Positions 7,935 through 16,208 of a stretch of 64,000 bases of DNA are shown piece by piece; position 1 is the stretch's first letter; every line of letters starts with the position of its first letter. Source of the DNA: Clostridia bacterium (GTDB lineage: Bacteria; Bacillota; Clostridia; Christensenellales; Borkfalkiaceae). A program made the position numbers and the translations under genes. The stretch covers positions 1 to 64,000 of the forward strand of contig CAAFMS010000026.1 of the NCBI GenBank assembly GCA_900764105.1, read 5' to 3'. The notes under the pieces are model-generated. The model had not been told where the DNA came from, ran no database searches, and saw only the letters and a program-made list of their open reading frames with translations.

Positions 7935-9467
7935 TTATTCCCATTCTATGGTAGCCGGCGGCTTGGAGGTAATATCGTAAACTATTCTGTTTATATCCTG
8001 CACTTCGTTCACGATTCTCGTAGATATTTTTTCGAGAACGTCATACGGTATTCTCGCCCAGTCGGCGGTCATTCCGTCAACGCTCGTTACAGCCCTCAAC
8101 GCCAAGGTGTACGAATACGTCCTGCTGTCGCCCATTACGCCGACAGAACGGCTGTTCGTAAGTACGGCGAAATATTGCCATATCTCTCTGTTTAAGCCCG
8201 CTTTCGCTATTTCTTCCCTGTAAATATAGTCCGCGTCCTGTAAGACCTTTATCTTCTCGGCGGTAATATCCCCGATAATTCTTATCGCAAGTCCGGGACC
8301 GGGGAACGGCTGTCTCATAACTATTTCTTCGGGAAGTCCGAGTTCGAAACCGACCTTTCTTACCTCGTCTTTAAAGAGGTCTCTTAAAGGCTCGATAATC
8401 TCTTTGAAATCGACTACGCTCGGAAGTCCTCCTACGTTGTGGTGAGATTTTATAACCGCGCTCTTGCCTTTTCCGCTCTCGATTACGTCGGGATAAATCG
8501 TTCCCTGAACGAGATAATCGACAGATCCTATTTTTTTAGCCTCGTCTTCAAATACCTTTATAAATTCCGCGCCGATAATCTTTCTCTTCGTCTCGGGGTC
8601 GGAAACTCCCGAAAGTTTAGATAAAAACCTCTCCCTCGCGTCTACTTTAATAAGGTTCATTCCGCGTTCGATTTTAAACGCTCTATATACCTCTTCCGCC
8701 TCGTTCTTTCTGAGCAGACCGTGGTCTACGAAAATACAGGTAAGATTGTCGCCTACCGCCCTATGCATAAGAGTTGCCGCAACCGCGCTGTCAACGCCGC
8801 CGCTCATCGCGCAAAGCACTTTCTTATCGCCGACTTTCTTCTTTATTTTCGCAACCTGTTCGGCTACGAAATTCGCCATAGTCCAGTCGCCCGATACTTT
8901 ACAGACCTTATAAAGGAAATTCCTTAAAATAGTCGTTCCCTGCTTAGTATGCATAACTTCGGGGTGGAATTGAACGCCGTAGAAGCCTTTTTCTACGTTT
9001 TCCATAGCCGCGACGGGACAAGTAGCGGTTTTACCTACTACGTTAAAACCCTTCGGGGGCTTAGAAATATAGTCGGTATGACTCATCCAACAAACGTTGT
9101 TTTTGTCAACTCCGTCGAAAAGTACGCTGTCCGAATATACAATATCGCTCTTTCCGTATTCCCTCGTATCCGCCCTCTGAACCTCTCCGCCGAGCGTGTA
9201 AGCCATAAGTTGCGCGCCGTAGCATATTCCGAGTACGGGTATGCCGAGACGGAAAATCTCTTCGTCGATATGCGGAGAATTTTCGTCGTATACGCTGTTG
9301 GGTCCGCCCGTGAAAATTATTCCCGAGGGCGCGTACTCCTTAATTCTCTCCATGGAAATATCGCATGGCAAAAGGTCGCAGTAAACGTTCTGCTCTCTTA
9401 CTCTTCTTGCGATAAGTTGGTTGTATTGTCCGCCAAAGTCAAGTACTAAAATTCTTTCGTGCTGCAT
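7935..9467 (-). CDS. guaA: GMP synthase (glutamine-hydrolysing)
   Basis: It aminates XMP to GMP with ammonia from glutamine. The 510-residue protein has an N-terminal class I amidotransferase domain with the triad Cys82 (GICYGAQ), His168 and Glu170 (FHPE), then the ATP-pyrophosphatase loop SGGVDS at 222-227 and the C-terminal dimerisation domain ending in KPPATIEWE, complete as in bacterial GuaA. GAGGAAG lies before the ATG. No purine (guanine) riboswitch is recognisable: the upstream gap is only 27 bases. Confidence 0.97.
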   Translation of the reverse strand: MQHERILVLDFGGQYNQLIARRVREQNVYCDLLPCDISMERIKEYAPSGIIFTGGPNSVYDENSPHIDEEIFRLGIPVLGICYGAQLMAYTLGGEVQRADTREYGKSDIVYSDSVLFDGVDKNNVCWMSHTDYISKPPKGFNVVGKTATCPVAAMENVEKGFYGVQFHPEVMHTKQGTTILRNFLYKVCKVSGDWTMANFVAEQVAKIKKKVGDKKVLCAMSGGVDSAVAATLMHRAVGDNLTCIFVDHGLLRKNEAEEVYRAFKIERGMNLIKVDARERFLSKLSGVSDPETKRKIIGAEFIKVFEDEAKKIGSVDYLVQGTIYPDVIESGKGKSAVIKSHHNVGGLPSVVDFKEIIEPLRDLFKDEVRKVGFELGLPEEIVMRQPFPGPGLAIRIIGDITAEKIKVLQDADYIYREEIAKAGLNREIWQYFAVLTNSRSVGVMGDSRTYSYTLALRAVTSVDGMTADWARIPYDVLEKISTRIVNEVQDINRIVYDITSKPPATIEWE

Positions 9468-9494
9468 TTTTCTTCCTCTATATTCGTTATAATA

Positions 9495-10076
9495 TTAGAA
9501 ACCGTATTTTTCTTTATACGCTTTTACTTTCTTCTGCATTTCGCTTTTTCCTTCGACTATCGCGTTGGAATTTTTCTTGTCGTATTTGTAAATTTCCTCG
9601 GCGAGGTCTTTATCTTCTTTATTATCGCAAAGCCTGAAAAGATAATAAAGCGAATTTCCTTCGGTATACGCGCCCGAACTTAAAAACGCCACCCTCACAC
9701 AGTCCTCTTTTTTGCCGAGTTTATAATACGCCTCGACGGTCGCTTTCGAATAATTATCGAACCGCTCCTCATCGCTCGTCATTAAAATCATATTGCCCTT
9801 GTAATTTACCGTAAGTTTATCCCCGTATTTCGCAATCATCTCGTCGTTGTCGGCGGCTATCGACATACTTACGAGTTCTATAAGGTCGGAAACCGATTCT
9901 GTCTTTTTATACTGGCTTTCGTACAATTTCGCCGCCGTATCATAGTTTCCGCATTTCGTAAATACTTTGCCTATCGTCTTAGGAGATACAGCGAGAGTTA
10001 TCCCTACGGAGAGAGACGCGGCAAATATAATAGACGCGAGCGTAATTATTACCGTTTTTATGATCGTCTTTTTCAT
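9495..10076 (-). CDS. Membrane-anchored or secreted small protein with TPR-like repeat
   Basis: A protein of 193 residues from the ATG at 10074-10076, chosen over an upstream in-frame start because AGAGGA lies eight bases before it and a signal-anchor follows at once (MKKTIIKTVI then a hydrophobic stretch to about residue 30). The exported part has a TPR-like segment around GNYDTAAKLYESQY (about 43-56). No known domain was recognised. It lies upstream of guaA with a 27-base gap and is divergent from the lipoprotein gene at 10181. Confidence 0.7.
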   Translation of the reverse strand: MKKTIIKTVIITLASIIFAASLSVGITLAVSPKTIGKVFTKCGNYDTAAKLYESQYKKTESVSDLIELVSMSIAADNDEMIAKYGDKLTVNYKGNMILMTSDEERFDNYSKATVEAYYKLGKKEDCVRVAFLSSGAYTEGNSLYYLFRLCDNKEDKDLAEEIYKYDKKNSNAIVEGKSEMQKKVKAYKEKYGF

Positions 10077-10180
10077 AAACTTTATCCTCTTTCGTATTCT
10101 ACCACAAATTTCGCTAAAAATCAACTTTATATCATTATAAACAGCCTCGCTTCATAAAATAATCACGGGACGGTAATTTT

Positions 10181-10831
10181 ATGAAGAAAATCGCTCTTTG
10201 CGTAGTTTTGCTTCTTGCGTTTCAGTTTGCGGGCTGCAAAAAAAACTCGGAATACGAGGATAAAATAAGTCAATTAAGGTATGACGTTTTATACGGCGAA
10301 ACGGACGACTTCGACGTGACCGCTTATATAGAAAAAAGGGAAGACCCGATTTTTCAGGACGGACTTGTCGGCGAAAAAATAAACTTTCTCACTTTTAAGA
10401 TAGAGTTCGACAAAGATATCGTTTTGAAGTCAAGCCCCGTTATCGAGTTCGAGACCGACGGAATAAAGTATCGTAAAGAAACGGAATATAAACCGCTTTC
10501 CGACTTCGTATACTGTTTCTTCTCGCCTAGGAAATTGCCTGACAAAAAACTGAACGTAAAAATTACGTCCGATGAAAAATCCGAAACGATTACTCTTATA
10601 TCCGTAAAGAAAAAAGACACTTTGACCTATAAAGAGGCTTTAAATTCGCTTATAAAATCTAAAACGCCGTCTATTACCGAGATTTTTGACGGCAAAACGC
10701 CTTACGAAATAAAGATAAGGCTCATTTACAGCGACGGATACGATTGCTATTTTATAGGCGTCGAAACAAAAGAAAAGTCGGTCGGATTTCTCCTCGACGG
10801 CTCGACGGGCGAGATTATCGCGATTAAATGA
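10181..10831 (+). CDS. Predicted lipoprotein, function unknown
   Basis: A protein of 216 residues with a lipoprotein signal: positive start, hydrophobic core, then FAGC with acylated Cys19. The mature part is rich in Lys, Glu, Asp and beta-type sequence. Its end (YDCYFIGVETKEKSVGFLLD) looks like a small PepSY-like or other beta-domain, which I cannot name. There is no strong ribosome site. It may be first in a unit with the small ORFs to 11204, closed by the terminator at 11241. Confidence 0.65.
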   Translation: MKKIALCVVLLLAFQFAGCKKNSEYEDKISQLRYDVLYGETDDFDVTAYIEKREDPIFQDGLVGEKINFLTFKIEFDKDIVLKSSPVIEFETDGIKYRKETEYKPLSDFVYCFFSPRKLPDKKLNVKITSDEKSETITLISVKKKDTLTYKEALNSLIKSKTPSITEIFDGKTPYEIKIRLIYSDGYDCYFIGVETKEKSVGFLLDGSTGEIIAIK

Positions 10832-10968
10832 TTTGTCGAAAAATGCATTATTATATCTTTTCGGCGCATACTTATATCAGAAGGAGGGAAAGGCTTCGGG
10901 GAAACCCGATTATTGAATATCCCGTCAAACATACGCAGCCCATTCGCATGATTTGTCGGAAAATTTAA
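10828..10968 (+). CDS. Possible 46-residue basic ORF overlapping the lipoprotein stop
   Basis: The ORF starts at the ATG of an ATGA overlap with the preceding stop codon and runs to TAA at 10966-10968. The peptide is Arg-rich (MICRKMHYYIFSAHTYIRRR at its start). The 16-base sequence ATGATTTGTCGRAAAA occurs at both ends of the ORF (10828 and 10948), so the segment may be a repeat-bounded relic rather than a gene. Only the start-stop overlap argues for translation. Confidence 0.22.
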   Translation: MICRKMHYYIFSAHTYIRRRERLRGNPIIEYPVKHTQPIRMICRKI

Positions 10969-10986
10969 TAAAAAGCCGACAATGCA

Positions 10987-11076
10987 ATGAGAAATACTAC
11001 TACGAAAAATTGCGGAACAAAGGGTCGTAAATCTAACGCGACTAAGGGTTGTTCGGGTACTAAGAACTGCAAATAA
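10987..11076 (+). CDS. 29-residue Cys/Lys/Thr-rich small peptide
   Basis: This ORF encodes a 29-residue peptide starting MRNTTTKNCGTKGRKS and ending KNCK, with three cysteines and seven lysines. It is joined to the next small ORF by a TAATG stop-start overlap, which argues for coupled translation. No clear ribosome site precedes it. Small Asn/Lys/Cys-rich peptides of this kind are common and usually unannotated in Clostridia; function unknown. Confidence 0.45.
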   Translation: MRNTTTKNCGTKGRKSNATKGCSGTKNCK

Positions 11077-11204
11077 TGAAAAAACGCAGAACAAGTACTA
11101 AGTTACCAGATATGCAGTCGCCGTTTGACGTTTTAGGAAGTTACACGGGCGTTTCGTCGTCGAAAGACGAGGAAAGACCGGTACAGGACGCCGACGACTT
11201 ATAA
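11076..11204 (+). CDS. 42-residue small protein with SPFDVLGSYTGV and QDADDL motifs
   Basis: A 42-residue protein with core MQSPFDVLGSYTGV and C-terminal PVQDADDL. I recognise this pairing as a widespread, very short, uncharacterised protein of Firmicutes. A basic, positive N-terminus precedes an acidic C-terminus. Its ATG overlaps the stop of the 29-residue ORF (TAATG). A rho-independent terminator follows at 11241. Function unknown; the conserved C-terminus suggests a selected protein, not a chance ORF. Confidence 0.68.
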   Translation: MKKRRTSTKLPDMQSPFDVLGSYTGVSSSKDEERPVQDADDL

Positions 11205-11240
11205 ACCCGAAAAGGGGCTGTAAAAAAAGCAGCAAAAAAG

Positions 11241-11271
11241 AAAGACTACAAATCTTATGTAGTCTTTTTTT
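11241..11271 (+). terminator. Rho-independent terminator after the small-ORF chain
   Basis: Stem AAAGACTACA (11241-11250) pairing with TGTAGTCTTT (11258-11267), short loop AATCTTA, followed by a run of T to 11271. Confidence 0.85.
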
Positions 11272-11285
11272 ATTGTTAAAAGAAA

Positions 11286-11311
11286 CTTGCTTTCCCCTCT
11301 GGGGTAGCAAG
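11286..11311. repeat. Short hairpin with CTTGCTTTCCCC ends
   Basis: CTTGCT (11286-11291) pairs with AGCAAG (11306-11311) around TTCCCCTCTGGGGT. The same CTTGCTTTCCC / GGGAAAGCAAG ends bound the 297-base non-coding segment at 29425-29721, so this may be a minimal relic of that element. The rest of the 11272-11400 gap is AT-rich with nothing recognisable. Confidence 0.35.
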
Positions 11312-11400
11312 AAAATGTCGAGATTTCCTTATTTTTTTCAGGAATTAAAGCTATTTAATGCTTAACCCCGAAAAAGATTATAAATTTTTTTACGTTCTTT

Positions 11401-11817
11401 TTATATATCCTTTTTACAGCCGTTACAACCGTTGCAACCCGCTGAATTTTCGTTCTTTTTACTACCGCAGCCGCCGCAATTTTCGCAGGCTCTGCCGTTT
11501 TGCGTTTCGGAATTTTCTTCGGTTTCGTCGTCCTCGTCTTCCATTTCGCGCATAAACTCGTCGTAGACCTCGCTTAAAAGATCGTCGTCGGTCACGGGGA
11601 TCAACGTTTCGTCTCTGCCCTCTCCCGACAACTTGAAAATCACTACCTCGTCGGGGTCGATACCTTCTTTGGGTTCGGCAGGCTGAAAAAATACGAACCA
11701 TTCGTTTTTATACTCTATAGTTCCTATATGAAAAAATCTTACGACGTTGCCGTCATCGCCCGTCAAAGCGACAGTTCCGTCGTCTTTTTCGGTATTGTCA
11801 AAATATCTTTCGCTCAT
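11401..11817 (-). CDS. DUF1292 family protein with a double CxxCxxC tail
   Basis: A protein of 138 residues. Residues 13-90 are the DUF1292 (YrzB) domain: VALTGDDGNVVRFFHIGTIEY, then FQPAEPKEGIDPDEVVIFKL and the DDLLSEVYDEF end. An acidic stretch (91-104) leads to an unusual tail with two CxxCxxC motifs, Cys111/114/117 and Cys128/131/134, likely to bind metal. It directly follows ruvX, its usual neighbour (alaS-yrzL-ruvX-yrzB order in Bacilli). The role of DUF1292 is not established; the tail is the odd part. Confidence 0.83.
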   Translation of the reverse strand: MSERYFDNTEKDDGTVALTGDDGNVVRFFHIGTIEYKNEWFVFFQPAEPKEGIDPDEVVIFKLSGEGRDETLIPVTDDDLLSEVYDEFMREMEDEDDETEENSETQNGRACENCGGCGSKKNENSAGCNGCNGCKKDI

Positions 11818-12240
11818 TTATACTCCGTTTTTCATTCTTCTTAAGTAGTCTTCCAAAATGTAAGAGGCGGCGATTTTATCTATTACGTCTTTTCTCTTTT
11901 CTCGCCGCATATCCGCTTCGAGCAGAAGTTTTCTCGCTTCTTTCGTGGAAAAACGCTCGTCCTGACAAACGACTTTTATATCCGTCGCTTGCTTTAATTG
12001 TTCTATAAATTCTTTTGTTTTAATCGTTTGTTCCGATTCTCTGCCGTCGAAATCGAGGGGCAGACCGCAAACTATAGTTTCGGCGTATTTACTTTTAGCA
12101 AGTTCCGCAAGGTAGGCTATATCTTTTGAATATCCTTTTCTCCAATAGGTTTCCAATGGCATAGCCATCTCGTTGAAAGGGTCGGAAATCGCTACCCCTA
12201 CTCTTTTATCGCCTATATCGAAGGCAATTATTCTTCCCAA
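11818..12240 (-). CDS. ruvX: Putative pre-16S rRNA nuclease / Holliday junction resolvase (YqgF/RuvX)
   Basis: A 140-residue RNase H-fold protein beginning GRIIAFDIGDKRVGVAISD with the first catalytic Asp8. Further signatures are VCGLPLDFDGRES and the second acidic residue in VCQDERFSTKEA, and a C-terminal KRKDVIDKIAASYILEDY with the third. Full length for the family, which matures the 16S rRNA 5' end. The DUF1292 gene follows directly. A mobile element lies 146 bases upstream of its start, so its promoter is probably within 12241-12386, where I see only a small CCGAA/TTCGG palindrome. Confidence 0.92.
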   Translation of the reverse strand: MGRIIAFDIGDKRVGVAISDPFNEMAMPLETYWRKGYSKDIAYLAELAKSKYAETIVCGLPLDFDGRESEQTIKTKEFIEQLKQATDIKVVCQDERFSTKEARKLLLEADMRREKRKDVIDKIAASYILEDYLRRMKNGV

Positions 12241-12386
12241 ATTTTTTCTTCCTTTGTCTTTCTTTCTATTTTATTGTAACACATATTTTTGTTTTTTACA
12301 AGTATAAAAAAGGTCGTTTTGTGACGAGAAGTATATTATTCGACAAATTACGCATAATAGTATCAGCCGAAGATATTCGGTTTCAG

Positions 12387-12666
12387 TAGCCGAGGGAGAT
12401 TTGAACCACATTAAGTTTTAACGGTGCAAAATTTGTAAAATCGGCGTTAAACTCTCTTGTAATACGGCAAGTATGACGGCGTTCGTTTGCCTTTATTTTC
12501 CTAAATTTATCGCCGTTAAAATGCTTCGCACCTTAAAGTCGTATTTTTTAGACCATTGTGGTAAAGGTTTGTGCAGACGTACTTGCCGTACTTCAAACAA
12601 AGATTTGCCGCAAGGGGCAAAAAAGGCGACTTTAAGGCTTGATGGGGTTCGAATCTCTCTCGGCTA
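12387..12666 (-). mobile_element. TA-bounded three-way-junction element, complete copy D (280 bp)
   Basis: Bounded by TA at 12387-12388 and 12665-12666. Outer arms TAGCCGAGGGAGATTTGAACC (first 21 bases) and the reverse complement of GGTTCGAATCTCTCTCGGCTA (last 21 bases) match at all but two positions. Two internal hairpins lie side by side: TTTTAACGGTG (12416-12426) with CGCCGTTAAAA (12511-12521), and CCTTAAAGTCG (12531-12541) with CGACTTTAAGG (12627-12637). The inner sequence is nearly the reverse complement of the copy at 56200. There is no credible ORF, so any movement would need an enzyme from elsewhere. Confidence 0.85.
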
Positions 12667-12727
12667 AACGGCGTGGATCGCTTGCAAATACTTAAATTTT
12701 GTAAACGACCGCCTAAAGGAGAAAAAT

Positions 12728-12913
12728 ATGGATAAAAATTTTGCGTGCGGACTCGTACTCGGCATGATAGGCGGAGCGCTTATTATTGCCAACTCTTACA
12801 AAGCGAGAAAGTTAGTCAAAGACAGTCAAGAACAAATAAAAAGCAAAGTAACCGAAATGGCTAAAAACTGCAAACAACAAAAAGAAGAGGACTACGACGA
12901 AGCGAACGGCTAA
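12728..12913 (+). CDS. Small YtxH-like membrane-anchored protein
   Basis: A protein of 61 residues: one N-terminal hydrophobic segment (FACGLVLGMIGGALIIANS, about 5-23), then a basic, helical, charged tail (KARKLVKDSQEQIKSKVTEM...). This is the YtxH-like layout, glycine-rich membrane helix plus coiled tail. AAAGGAG is well placed before ATG. It lies 61 bases after a mobile element, so its promoter may be at or inside that element's right end. A bidirectional terminator follows. Confidence 0.7.
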   Translation: MDKNFACGLVLGMIGGALIIANSYKARKLVKDSQEQIKSKVTEMAKNCKQQKEEDYDEANG

Positions 12914-12956
12914 TCGAGTTAAGGCTAAAAACCGACGTTAAATCATTTTCCGAAAA

Positions 12957-12995
12957 CGCGACCGACCCGTAAATTAAGGGTCGGTCGCGTTTTTT
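12957..12995. terminator. Strong bidirectional terminator between converging genes
   Basis: GCGACCGACCC (12958-12968) pairs with GGGTCGGTCGC (12978-12988) and is followed by six T on the plus strand; on the minus strand CGTTTTC follows. It ends both the 12728 gene and the long minus-strand unit that finishes at 12997. Confidence 0.85.
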
Positions 12996-12996
12996 A

Positions 12997-13887
12997 TTAT
13001 TTTTCGCCGATAAATTCTCTTATAAGGGAGTACTTATGAACGATGGAATCGTCCGTTTTTTCAAAATGCGAAAGAATATCTTTCAGTCTGTTTATAATTA
13101 CGTCGTCCGAGGACTCACCGATAAAGTCGTAGACGTCGTTTCTGAATATTTTCGGTTCGTAAGCGATAAAAGTATCGAGGGAAACGTCCGCTCTGTTTTT
13201 AAACGGAGCGACGTAAAGTTCTTCGCCTCTTTCAACGCTCGGAAAATACTTTACCGTCTCTTCCGCGCTTCTTCCTCTGTATCGCATATCTCTGCAAATC
13301 CTTCGGATAAGTCTCAGATACTTCGGATGAATTATATAACTGTCTATTTCGAGCCTCGTCCTTACGCTGACGTAAATCTTAAAGGTTTTTTCGTCGGGGT
13401 AATTGACAACGTCGGGGTTTAAAGCGTGTATGCCCTCGAAAATCACTATTTCGTTCGGTTTACGCTTAAACTTTTCGCCCGATTTCACGTTCTTCGTATT
13501 CAGGAAATCGAAAGTCGGCAATTCTATTTCTTTGCAAGCGGCGATTTTCGCGATATGCTCGGACAAAAGTTTCGAGTCCACTCTCTGAGGCGATTCGAGA
13601 TCGACTTTCGTAAGTTGCGACTTCGATATGCTTTTGAAATAATTATCCAAAGAGATAACTCTTGACTTTCTTCCGTATTTTTCGAGCAACTTATGAAGCA
13701 ATGCTGCCGTCGTTGTCTTGCCCGAACCCGAAGGTCCCGACAATAAAACGATAGGTCTCTCCGCCGCTCCCGAGTTTATCTCGTCCGCAATCTCGTTGAG
13801 TTCCAACAAAAACCGCTTATCTTCGGCAAGCAAGTCTTTTTTTGTTTTAAACTTTTCGTTTATAACCTTATAATCTACAATTTTCAT
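12997..13887 (-). CDS. Uridine kinase-like nucleoside kinase
   Basis: A P-loop kinase of the phosphoribulokinase/uridine kinase family with GPSGSGKTTTA at 51-61. Later signatures are SLDNYFKS, the IVIFEGIHALNP Walker B-like strand and ISVRTRLEIDSYI-type helix. The 296-residue length exceeds bacterial Udk (about 210) because of an N-terminal extension of about 45 residues and a longer C-terminus; this form is common in Clostridia as a stand-alone nucleoside kinase. Last gene of the parE-to-12997 series, ending at the 12957 terminator. Substrate (uridine/cytidine) is inferred. Confidence 0.82.
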   Translation of the reverse strand: MKIVDYKVINEKFKTKKDLLAEDKRFLLELNEIADEINSGAAERPIVLLSGPSGSGKTTTAALLHKLLEKYGRKSRVISLDNYFKSISKSQLTKVDLESPQRVDSKLLSEHIAKIAACKEIELPTFDFLNTKNVKSGEKFKRKPNEIVIFEGIHALNPDVVNYPDEKTFKIYVSVRTRLEIDSYIIHPKYLRLIRRICRDMRYRGRSAEETVKYFPSVERGEELYVAPFKNRADVSLDTFIAYEPKIFRNDVYDFIGESSDDVIINRLKDILSHFEKTDDSIVHKYSLIREFIGEK

Positions 13888-13903
13888 AACAGTATATAAT
13901 ATG

Positions 13904-14701
13904 TCACAAATACTTTATTATTTCGTTGAGAGAATCCATAACGAATTCGGGCTTTTTCTCGGTAGTTTTCAACATATCGTAAGTACCCTCGCCCGATAAA
14001 ACGAAAATGGTATGGAAACCGCAGTTTACCCCGAACGCAATGTCCGTATAAAGTCTGTCTCCGACCATAACGAACTCGTTTTCTTCGGATTTATACTCGT
14101 TTTTCAGATATTCGCCGAAATAAGTATAGGGTTTACCCATTATTATGTCGGGAACTCTTTCCGTGGAACAGCGTATCATTTCGATAAACGACCCGACGTC
14201 GGGTACGGGTTCTGTTTCCGACGGACAATTTATATCGGGGTGCGTGGCAATATACTCCGCGCCCTTTCTCAGATTATCGGTAAAAAGACACAATTTCTTA
14301 TAGGTCAACTCGGTATCGTATGCAAGGACGCTTATATCCGCGTCGCATTTATCCGTGAGTTCGATACCTTCCGCTTTAAATTCTCTTTTAAGACTTTCCG
14401 TGCCTAAAAGGTAAACCTTTTTACCCTTTCTCTTTTCCGCCAAAAATCTCGCCGTCGCTATTCCCGAAGTACATATTTCGTCGCCGTTTTTAAAGAGTTT
14501 CATTCTCTTCAATTTCTCGGCGTAACTATCGACGCTTTTCGAGGAATTATTCGTAAGAAATACGATTTTCTTGCCCGCGTTTCTGATTTCGTTTAAAGTC
14601 TCGTCCATTTTGCCGATAAGTTTGTCGCCGAGGTATACAGTACCGTCAAGGTCGAGAAGAAAATATTTAATTTCGTTTAACGACTTTCTTAAGTCAGCCA
14701 T
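13904..14701 (-). CDS. HAD-IIA family phosphatase (NagD/AraL-like)
   Basis: A HAD hydrolase of 265 residues: motif I LLDLDGTVYLG with nucleophile Asp17 and Asp19, motif II FLTNNSS, and motif IV FVMVGDRLYTDIAFG. The C2-type cap between residues about 80 and 180 and the overall length fit the NagD / p-nitrophenylphosphatase group. Probable sugar-phosphate or nucleotide phosphatase; the substrate is unknown. It lies between trkH and the nucleoside kinase in one transcript. Confidence 0.88.
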   Translation of the reverse strand: MADLRKSLNEIKYFLLDLDGTVYLGDKLIGKMDETLNEIRNAGKKIVFLTNNSSKSVDSYAEKLKRMKLFKNGDEICTSGIATARFLAEKRKGKKVYLLGTESLKREFKAEGIELTDKCDADISVLAYDTELTYKKLCLFTDNLRKGAEYIATHPDINCPSETEPVPDVGSFIEMIRCSTERVPDIIMGKPYTYFGEYLKNEYKSEENEFVMVGDRLYTDIAFGVNCGFHTIFVLSGEGTYDMLKTTEKKPEFVMDSLNEIIKYL

Positions 14702-14716
14702 ATCATAAACCTCGTT

Positions 14717-16195
14717 TTACTTTTTTATCCATGTTGACGGAATAATCGTAAGCAGCAGCGGATAAATCTCGAGCCTTCCCAAAAGCATTGCAAAAGACAA
14801 TACTATTTTTGAAAACCAACTGTAATTTGCAAAGCCGTATATAGGTCCTACCACTCCGAATCCCGGTCCGACGTTGTTGAAACAAGTAAGCGTCGCCGTA
14901 AAATTAGTCTCGAAAACGCTTAAAAAAGTACTATTCTGAATAAAACCACAATACGGGTCGAGCGAAAGAAGTAACAGAATAATTATAAACAAGAATGCGT
15001 AAATCAAAAAGTAATTCGATACTCCGCTTATAGTATCCTCGTCAACTCTTCTGCCCTCGAATTTTACTACGCTCGCCGTGCGCGGATGAAGAGCCTTTTT
15101 CAAATTGCGTTTAACGGTACGCCACATAATGACGAGTCTCGAAACCTTGATTCCGCCCGCGGTAGAACCCGCGCAACCGCCCGAGAACATAAGAAGCAAT
15201 AAAATCGTTTTTGAAAGAGACGGCCACAGGTCGAAATTCGTTGTAGAATAACCCGTCGTTGAAATAATCGAACAAACCTGAAACGCAGATAATCTCAACG
15301 CCTCCGCGAAATTCGAGCATAAGTTTAAAATGTTAAACGCAATGATAAGCGTCGAACCGACAACCAAGCCCGAATATACCCACAATTCCTGACTTCTTAT
15401 CGCAGATTTGAATTTTTTAATCAAAATCAGATAATATAAGTTAAAGTTTACGCCGAACAAGAACATTCCTACGGTTATAACCCATTGAGCAGCTTTTGAA
15501 TATCCCGCGATACTGTCGGACTTAATTCCGAAACCTCCCGTCCCCGCCGTACCGAACGCGTGAACAATACTGTCAAATAATGGCATACCGCATAAAAGCA
15601 ACGCTATTATCAACGCTATGGTCATTCCCATATATATAAGGTACAGGATTTTAGCGGTATCTTTTGACCTCGGCACAAGTTTATCGACGATTGGCCCCGG
15701 CATCTCCGCTCTTAATATATGCATCGAACGGTCGGGCGCTCTCGAAGTTACAGCCATCACGAACACTATAACGCCCATTCCTCCTATCCAATGAGAGAAC
15801 GATCTCCAGAAGAGAACGGAACGCGATAAATTTTCGACAGTCGGAACTACCGAAGCGCCTGTCGTCGTAAGTCCGCTGACAATCTCGAAAACAGCGTCCG
15901 CAAACGTAGGAATCTCGCCGCTTATCATAAACGGAACAGCCCCCACGAGCGAAGCGGCTATCCAACAGATAGCGACGGTTATAAACCCCTCTTTCGAGAA
16001 GAAAACCATATTTTTCGGCTGCAACAGTTTCATGAGAAAACCGCCGATTAAAAGCGAGCCGCCTATCGTTATTCCGAACGCCATAGCGCAACGCCATTCG
16101 CCGTATATAAACGCCACGACAAGGGGTAAAACGAGTAGTAACCCTATCGCAACTATTACCTTTCCCGTCGTAGAAAATATCATTCTGTAATTCAT
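14717..16195 (-). CDS. trkH: TrkH family potassium uptake protein
   Basis: A membrane protein of 492 residues made of repeated TM-pore-TM units. The selectivity-filter segments are visible, for example SGLTTTGASVV, FGTAGTGGFG, ISTTGYSTTNF and FNNVGPGFGVVGP. It conducts potassium (with sodium or protons) into the cell together with the RCK-domain protein TrkA, whose gene lies directly upstream (13-base gap). The GGGTGA ribosome site precedes ATG. Full length for TrkH. Confidence 0.93.
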   Translation of the reverse strand: MNYRMIFSTTGKVIVAIGLLLVLPLVVAFIYGEWRCAMAFGITIGGSLLIGGFLMKLLQPKNMVFFSKEGFITVAICWIAASLVGAVPFMISGEIPTFADAVFEIVSGLTTTGASVVPTVENLSRSVLFWRSFSHWIGGMGVIVFVMAVTSRAPDRSMHILRAEMPGPIVDKLVPRSKDTAKILYLIYMGMTIALIIALLLCGMPLFDSIVHAFGTAGTGGFGIKSDSIAGYSKAAQWVITVGMFLFGVNFNLYYLILIKKFKSAIRSQELWVYSGLVVGSTLIIAFNILNLCSNFAEALRLSAFQVCSIISTTGYSTTNFDLWPSLSKTILLLLMFSGGCAGSTAGGIKVSRLVIMWRTVKRNLKKALHPRTASVVKFEGRRVDEDTISGVSNYFLIYAFLFIIILLLLSLDPYCGFIQNSTFLSVFETNFTATLTCFNNVGPGFGVVGPIYGFANYSWFSKIVLSFAMLLGRLEIYPLLLTIIPSTWIKK

Positions 16196-16208
16196 AACTC
16201 ACCCGACG

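Noticed and set aside
12640..12666. GGTTCGAATCTCTCTCGGCTA looks like the T-arm and acceptor 3' end of a tRNA gene
   Set aside because: The putative T-stem does not pair properly, no D-arm or anticodon arm lies upstream, and the sequence is simply the inverted end of the mobile element, with the same layout in other copies that look less tRNA-like.
12473..12667. Open frame of 64 codons within element D
   Set aside because: Composed of element hairpin arms; not preserved in copies B and C, and has no ribosome site.
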